64,000 nt of DNA from positions 620,001-684,000 of the forward strand of contig OZ220199.1 in NCBI GenBank assembly GCA_964291505.2. Reading direction: 5' to 3'. Below the pieces are notes generated by a model that made no database searches, was not told the DNA's origin, and saw nothing but the letters and a program-made list of their open reading frames with translations. This document shows, piece by piece, positions 59,710 through 64,000 of the stretch; position 1 is the first letter of the stretch; every line of letters starts with the position of its first letter. The translations under genes were made by a program, and so were the position numbers. The DNA is from Kistimonas sp964291505. GTDB lineage: Bacteria; Pseudomonadota; Gammaproteobacteria; Pseudomonadales; Endozoicomonadaceae.

Positions 59710-61551
59710 TTATGAACCAACAGCGCCGGAAGCACCTCGCACTTCACGCCGGACCGCATCATTACCTATGCGCTTATCGATGGATTTGACATCTTCGGTC
59801 TTATACCCTTGTAAGCCGGTATTATATTCCTGAATTTCCAGATTCCCACTATTAAGCAGTATAGAGTGCCATAGTTCCTGTTCCTCGGGTGTGAGTGGTG
59901 CGCCTGGTTCAGGGACTTCTCCGCGCAACTCGCAGCGCGCAGCCAGAAATTTCACTTCGGCATCCAGCATACCCGTACGGTCTTTGCCGCTTTTGCAATT
60001 TGACAAAGGAATCCCCTTCAAAAGATGGGTCAGCAACAGTATTCGAGAAGGCATTTTGTAGGCTTCTTCTTTGTCCTTATGATGAAGCTTCTGCTGAAAG
60101 ATCGTTCTGATCTGTCGCTCAAGCTGCCGGATAATCTCAAACTCTTTACGCATTGCTCCTAGGCGTTCAGTAATCTCCATAGCTTCCTGAAGGGGTGCTG
60201 TCGCAACCCTTGATTCCAGAGCCTGAAGTCTGCCAGCACTATTATCGATATACTCCATGACCCATCCACCAGGAAAATCGGTTTTTTCATCAGGATCACC
60301 AATCAGGGCCTTCAAAGCTTTTCTGTTCAAGGCATCAGACATTCCCCAACCACCCAACACATCAGGAATAGAGGGATCAACTGCGAAATAATTGACACCA
60401 AAATTGAAGCGCAACATTCTGGTCGTCAGTTTGATCACTTGCAGTTCTCCGTCTGGATCGATGATTTCCAACGCGATTGGCTGTTTTTCAGTCAACAGGC
60501 TGAAAGCCTCAACTTGATCAGCCAACATGATCTTCTCATTATCTAAACCTGATCGAACCTGGTCAGGCGTCACCAATGAAGTAGAAACCAAATCAAGATG
60601 AACCGGCTTTTCCGGATCAGCAAAAGCCTGCTGTAACAAATCCGGTCGAAGACTCAGAGCTGCAAGCAATGATTCCTTCGCACGCTGTATATTCGCTACC
60701 TTACGTTCATCGCCCTCCATACCGTAGGCGGAATGAATACCATGCCGAACCCCCTGATAGAGCACCTGTCCGGTATTTCGGCTTCGTAAACTGGATGTCC
60801 AGAGATTCACAGCATGGTCTGCAGAGGTGATGGTTAATGATGAAATACCGCCCCCCTGGTAACTGATAGGAAAAAAGTCCCTATCACTGAACTCCGATGC
60901 GCACATAGCTGCAGCAGGAACCTGCAGACTATCCAAAGTACCCAGTTTTCGGCTCTCAATCGTGCCTTTAATTTCCTGCCACTTTTTCTTGTTTAAGCCT
61001 CGAATAATTTTGGTTTTCATTAACGCCTTTAATTCTTTAGGGGGATAGCCCGCTTTAATAAGACGCTGTCTTATTTGCTTAGGATGATCCTTAACAGCCT
61101 GTATAAGGCTTTTGTCGCTTACAGGTTCATGTGCCTGCTCATTTTCATTGAGTGATAACAAATTGTGCACTTCAGTTTCTAGGGTTTCACGCAGCCTTAA
61201 CAGAGAACGCGACATAAACTGGTTTTCATTGATCAGCTCTATTGCAATTAATAGGTTTCGAATTTTTGTTTCATTTAATGCCCCCAGACTGACAGAACTC
61301 TGCCACTTACCAGGGCTAACCCGCCGTGCTGCCAAAAAGTGCTCAAGAGGTGCTGAACGAATGGTGCGCTCAGGCAATCTTCGGTGTACGTTGCCAACAC
61401 GTAACCTTTCCCTTAAATACGTAATCGGATTACGAATGCGAATAAAGCGACCAAATCCCTGACGCCAGCGCATCCACCTTGAAACTGTAGATTGCGGCTG
61501 ATGAGAGTGATTGGTTCGCCGGTTGGAAGGATCAACGCCTCCTGGCCACAT
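59710..61551 (-). CDS. SopB/IpgD-like phosphoinositide phosphatase, candidate type III effector
   Basis: This 613-residue protein matches the SopB/SigD/IpgD effector family, which strips phosphates from phosphoinositides and inositol phosphates inside host cells. The catalytic motif SNCKSGKDRTGM (Cys519, Arg525, CX5R) is identical in key residues to SopB, and NSGNLEIQEYNTG near residue 565 matches the C-terminal SopB segment. RFNFGVNYFAVD is the upstream motif, and RHGIHSAYGM resembles the SopB RHGVHSPYG. Residues 1-60 are basic and unstructured, as in secretion signals. There is no Sec signal. The gene sits between the MFS transporter gene and uvrA. Delivery by a type III system is inferred; none is in this window. 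Confidence 0.88.
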   Translation of the reverse strand: MWPGGVDPSNRRTNHSHQPQSTVSRWMRWRQGFGRFIRIRNPITYLRERLRVGNVHRRLPERTIRSAPLEHFLAARRVSPGKWQSSVSLGALNETKIRNLLIAIELINENQFMSRSLLRLRETLETEVHNLLSLNENEQAHEPVSDKSLIQAVKDHPKQIRQRLIKAGYPPKELKALMKTKIIRGLNKKKWQEIKGTIESRKLGTLDSLQVPAAAMCASEFSDRDFFPISYQGGGISSLTITSADHAVNLWTSSLRSRNTGQVLYQGVRHGIHSAYGMEGDERKVANIQRAKESLLAALSLRPDLLQQAFADPEKPVHLDLVSTSLVTPDQVRSGLDNEKIMLADQVEAFSLLTEKQPIALEIIDPDGELQVIKLTTRMLRFNFGVNYFAVDPSIPDVLGGWGMSDALNRKALKALIGDPDEKTDFPGGWVMEYIDNSAGRLQALESRVATAPLQEAMEITERLGAMRKEFEIIRQLERQIRTIFQQKLHHKDKEEAYKMPSRILLLTHLLKGIPLSNCKSGKDRTGMLDAEVKFLAARCELRGEVPEPGAPLTPEEQELWHSILLNSGNLEIQEYNTGLQGYKTEDVKSIDKRIGNDAVRREVRGASGAVGS

Positions 61552-61618
61552 ATTGTCGTCCGTGTTTTATCGCCATTCTCAACACTATAGGTGTTAGCCC
61601 TCCACATTAAAAACCTGC

Positions 61619-61647
61619 ATGACCAGACTGTAGCGCTTCTTTATAAT
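61619..61647 (+). promoter_or_regulatory. candidate sigma-70 promoter for uvrA
   Basis: ATGACC (61619-61624, four of six to TTGACA) and a perfect TATAAT (61642-61647) are spaced by 17 bases. The start codon lies 28 bases downstream of the -10 box. No LexA box (CTGT-N8-ACAG) overlaps it, unlike E. coli uvrA. Confidence 0.5.
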
Positions 61648-61674
61648 AGCGGGTTCTCTGTAAGGAGTTGGCTT

Positions 61675-64000
61675 GTGGACCTGATAACTGTCCGTGGTGC
61701 AAGAACCCACAACCTCAAGAATATCAATCTGGATATTCCCCGCGATAAACTGATTGTTATCACCGGGTTGTCCGGTTCCGGGAAATCCTCACTGGCGTTT
61801 GACACCCTCTATGCTGAAGGGCAACGTCGCTATGTGGAATCCCTGTCGACCTACGCACGACAGTTTCTGTCCATGATGGAAAAGCCCGATGTGGATCACA
61901 TTGAAGGCTTGTCACCCGCAATCTCTATTGAACAGAAATCAACCAGCCATAACCCGCGATCAACGGTTGGTACGATTACGGAAGTTTACGACTATCTTCG
62001 CCTTCTGTTTGCCCGCACAGGTATTCCCCGTTGCCCCAGACACCATCACCCACTGGAAGCACAAACCGTCAGCCAGATGGTTGATCAGGTACTGGCCTTA
62101 CCAGAGGGGGAGAAACTCATGATCCTTGCGCCGGTTGTGCGGGACCGGAAAGGCGAACACCTGCACATTTTCAGTGAACTGAAAAGTCAGGGTTTTATTC
62201 GCGCCCGCATAGATGGCATTGTGACCGATCTGGATACGCCACCGACCCTGGACAAAAAGCGCAAGCACACGATTGAAGTTGTCGTGGACCGTTTCAAGGT
62301 TCGTGCAGACCTGCAGCTGCGTATTGCAGAGTCCTTTGAAACCGCGCTGGGTCTGACTGATGGGCTGGTTGCCGTCAGCTTCATGGATAGTGACCAGGAC
62401 GATATTGTTTTCTCTGCCAAATATGCCTGCCCAGAGTGCGGTTACAGTCTCAATGAACTTGAGCCTCGATTATTTTCCTTCAACAACCCAGCCGGAGCCT
62501 GCCCAAGTTGTGACGGTCTGGGGGTTCGGCAGTTTTTTGATCCGGACAGAATCATTCAGCATCCGGAACTGACCCTGGCGGAAGGTGCCATCCGCGGGTG
62601 GGACCGACGCAGCGTCTACTATTTCCACATGCTGAAATCACTGGCAACCCATTGTGGTTTCGATATTGATACGCCGTTCGATGAGCTTTCTGCGGCACAT
62701 CAAGACATCATTCTGCACGGATCAGGGCATGAAGAGATCGATTTCAGCTACATCAATGATCGGGGCGACATATACCGCAAACGACATCGGTTCGAGGGTA
62801 TCATCCCTAATTTTGAACGACGTTACCGGGATACGGATTCGCAATCTGTTCGCGATGAGCTATCCAAATTCCTGGCTACACAGGCTTGCCCGAAGTGTAA
62901 AGGCACCCGTCTCAGGGAAGAGGCGCGGAATGTGTTTATCGAAGACAACACACTGCCCGAGATTACACGGCTGCCTGTTGAAAAGTCCCTGGCCTACTTC
63001 CAGAACCTGAATTTACCAGGACGTCGTGGTGAGATTGCCGCCAAAATACTCAAGGAGATTTCGGATCGCCTGAGTTTCCTGGTAAATGTTGGCCTCAACT
63101 ACCTGACTCTCGATCGCAGTGCAGAAACCCTGTCCGGTGGTGAAGCCCAACGTATCCGACTGGCCAGCCAGATTGGTGCAGGCCTTGTAGGCGTCATGTA
63201 TATCCTGGATGAGCCGTCTATCGGTCTTCACCAGCGAGATAATGATCGACTACTGAAAACCCTGACCCGCCTGCGTGATCTCGGCAATACTGTCATTGTT
63301 GTCGAACATGATGAGGATGCTATTCGCTCTGCTGACCATGTAATCGATATTGGTCCCGGCGCAGGTGTTCATGGCGGTGGCGTTGTTGCACAGGGGACAC
63401 CAGACGAGGTCATTGCATCTCCCCAGTCTCTGACTGGCCAGTATCTTTCAGGCGTACTGGAAATTGCCATTCCAGCCAAACGACAGCCTGTGGATAAAAA
63501 GAAACTATTAAGCTTGTCAGGCTGCACGGGCAACAACCTGAAAAATGTAAATCTGGAGATACCTTTTGGCCTGATGACGTGTATTACCGGTGTATCCGGC
63601 TCGGGCAAATCGACATTAATCAACAGCACCTTGTATCCCATTTGCGCCCATCAGCTTAATGGGGCAACCACGCTCTCTCCGTCACCTTACCGAAAAATCA
63701 CGGGTTTAGATCACTTCGATAAGTGCATTGATATCGACCAGAGCCCCATTGGGCGGACACCTCGCTCTAACCCGGCCACCTACACTGGGATATTCACGCC
63801 TATCCGGGAGCTTTTTGCAGGCACCCAGGAAGCGCGCTCCCGGGGCTACAAGCCAGGTCGATTCAGCTTTAATGTTAAAGGCGGGCGCTGCGAAGCGTGC
63901 CAGGGTGATGGTGTCATCAAGGTTGAAATGCACTTCCTACCGGATATTTACGTTCCCTGCGACGTCTGTAAAGGCAAGCGTTATAACCGTGAAACCCTGG
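61675..64000 (+). CDS. uvrA: excinuclease ABC subunit A (5' part)
   Basis: About 775 codons are present; the gene runs off the right edge. UvrA is the damage-sensing ATPase of nucleotide excision repair. Features in order: TVRGARTHNLKNINLDIPR, Walker A TGLSGSGKSS, the first zinc module with CPECG and ACPSCDG, signature LSGGEAQRIRLAS, Walker B YILDEPSIGLHQRD, the second Walker A GVSGSGKST, and the start of the second zinc module (CEACQGDG...CDVCKGKRYN). The start is inferred as GTG 61675, with AAGGAG eight bases upstream; an out-of-frame TTG at 61674 is a poor alternative. Confidence 0.97.
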   Translation, partial: MDLITVRGARTHNLKNINLDIPRDKLIVITGLSGSGKSSLAFDTLYAEGQRRYVESLSTYARQFLSMMEKPDVDHIEGLSPAISIEQKSTSHNPRSTVGTITEVYDYLRLLFARTGIPRCPRHHHPLEAQTVSQMVDQVLALPEGEKLMILAPVVRDRKGEHLHIFSELKSQGFIRARIDGIVTDLDTPPTLDKKRKHTIEVVVDRFKVRADLQLRIAESFETALGLTDGLVAVSFMDSDQDDIVFSAKYACPECGYSLNELEPRLFSFNNPAGACPSCDGLGVRQFFDPDRIIQHPELTLAEGAIRGWDRRSVYYFHMLKSLATHCGFDIDTPFDELSAAHQDIILHGSGHEEIDFSYINDRGDIYRKRHRFEGIIPNFERRYRDTDSQSVRDELSKFLATQACPKCKGTRLREEARNVFIEDNTLPEITRLPVEKSLAYFQNLNLPGRRGEIAAKILKEISDRLSFLVNVGLNYLTLDRSAETLSGGEAQRIRLASQIGAGLVGVMYILDEPSIGLHQRDNDRLLKTLTRLRDLGNTVIVVEHDEDAIRSADHVIDIGPGAGVHGGGVVAQGTPDEVIASPQSLTGQYLSGVLEIAIPAKRQPVDKKKLLSLSGCTGNNLKNVNLEIPFGLMTCITGVSGSGKSTLINSTLYPICAHQLNGATTLSPSPYRKITGLDHFDKCIDIDQSPIGRTPRSNPATYTGIFTPIRELFAGTQEARSRGYKPGRFSFNVKGGRCEACQGDGVIKVEMHFLPDIYVPCDVCKGKRYNRETL

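Noticed and set aside
61600..61675. SOS (LexA) box expected before uvrA
   Set aside because: No CTGT-N8-ACAG match is present; the ordinary promoter at 61619-61647 explains the region. The ssb leader likewise lacks one.
1..64000. CRISPR arrays, insertion sequences, prophage or integron structures
   Set aside because: No regularly spaced repeats, transposase, integrase or phage genes were found on either strand.

Overview
The window looks like chromosomal DNA of a marine gammaproteobacterium. The GC content is close to 50%. The housekeeping genes (mpl-ubiX, gap, tesB, trmH, ddl, oppABCDF, ssb, uvrA) are of the Pseudomonadales/Oceanospirillales type. Several genes point to host contact: a SopB/IpgD-type phosphoinositide phosphatase, a secreted pectinacetylesterase/Notum-like hydrolase, a pilin fused to a mannan-binding lectin, and AT-richer orphan genes that look like effectors. 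A host-associated Endozoicomonas-like genus fits this mix, but that is inference. No IS element, prophage, CRISPR array, rRNA or tRNA was found.

Layout. 1-10 kb: tail of a ThrE-like exporter, mgsA and PPi-dependent pfp, a secreted orphan, an effector-like orphan, a DadA-like oxidase, a secreted pectinacetylesterase-like enzyme and gltS. 10-25 kb: Tim44-like, orphan and TPR proteins; mpl-ubiX facing gap; a cupin pair; a YgjH-like tRNA-binding protein; a polysaccharide deacetylase; tesB, trmH, ddl; and an alpha/beta hydrolase fused to PilZ. 25-37 kb: a methyltransferase, a DedA-PAP2 fusion, an SDR enzyme, a ferredoxin-NADP reductase, then a minus-strand signalling operon running from a hybrid kinase with three receivers through cheR and cheB to a REC-PAS-GGDEF-EAL protein. 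37-43 kb: the oppABCDF operon. 43-49 kb: a second hybrid kinase with a degenerate receiver, an AlkK-like acyl-CoA ligase and focA. 49-64 kb: ssb, the pilin-lectin gene, a nucleoside-type ABC importer with an ADP-ribosylglycohydrolase, a GNAT enzyme, a YajR-like MFS transporter, the SopB-like gene and the start of uvrA.

How the genes fit together. ssb, the MFS gene and uvrA are neighbours in many Pseudomonas-type genomes. Here two blocks of other genes separate them, and both blocks carry candidate host-interaction genes. The BMP-type importer with an ADP-ribosylglycohydrolase looks like a salvage module for nucleosides or ADP-ribosylated compounds. Signalling is dense: two hybrid kinases, a CheB/CheR pair without chemoreceptor or CheA, a GGDEF/EAL protein and a PilZ protein suggest adaptation and c-di-GMP control. 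Translation starts were moved where a Shine-Dalgarno sequence or family alignment favoured another codon; TTG or GTG starts are inferred for mpl, gltS, the deacetylase, cheR, the pilin, the GNAT gene and uvrA.
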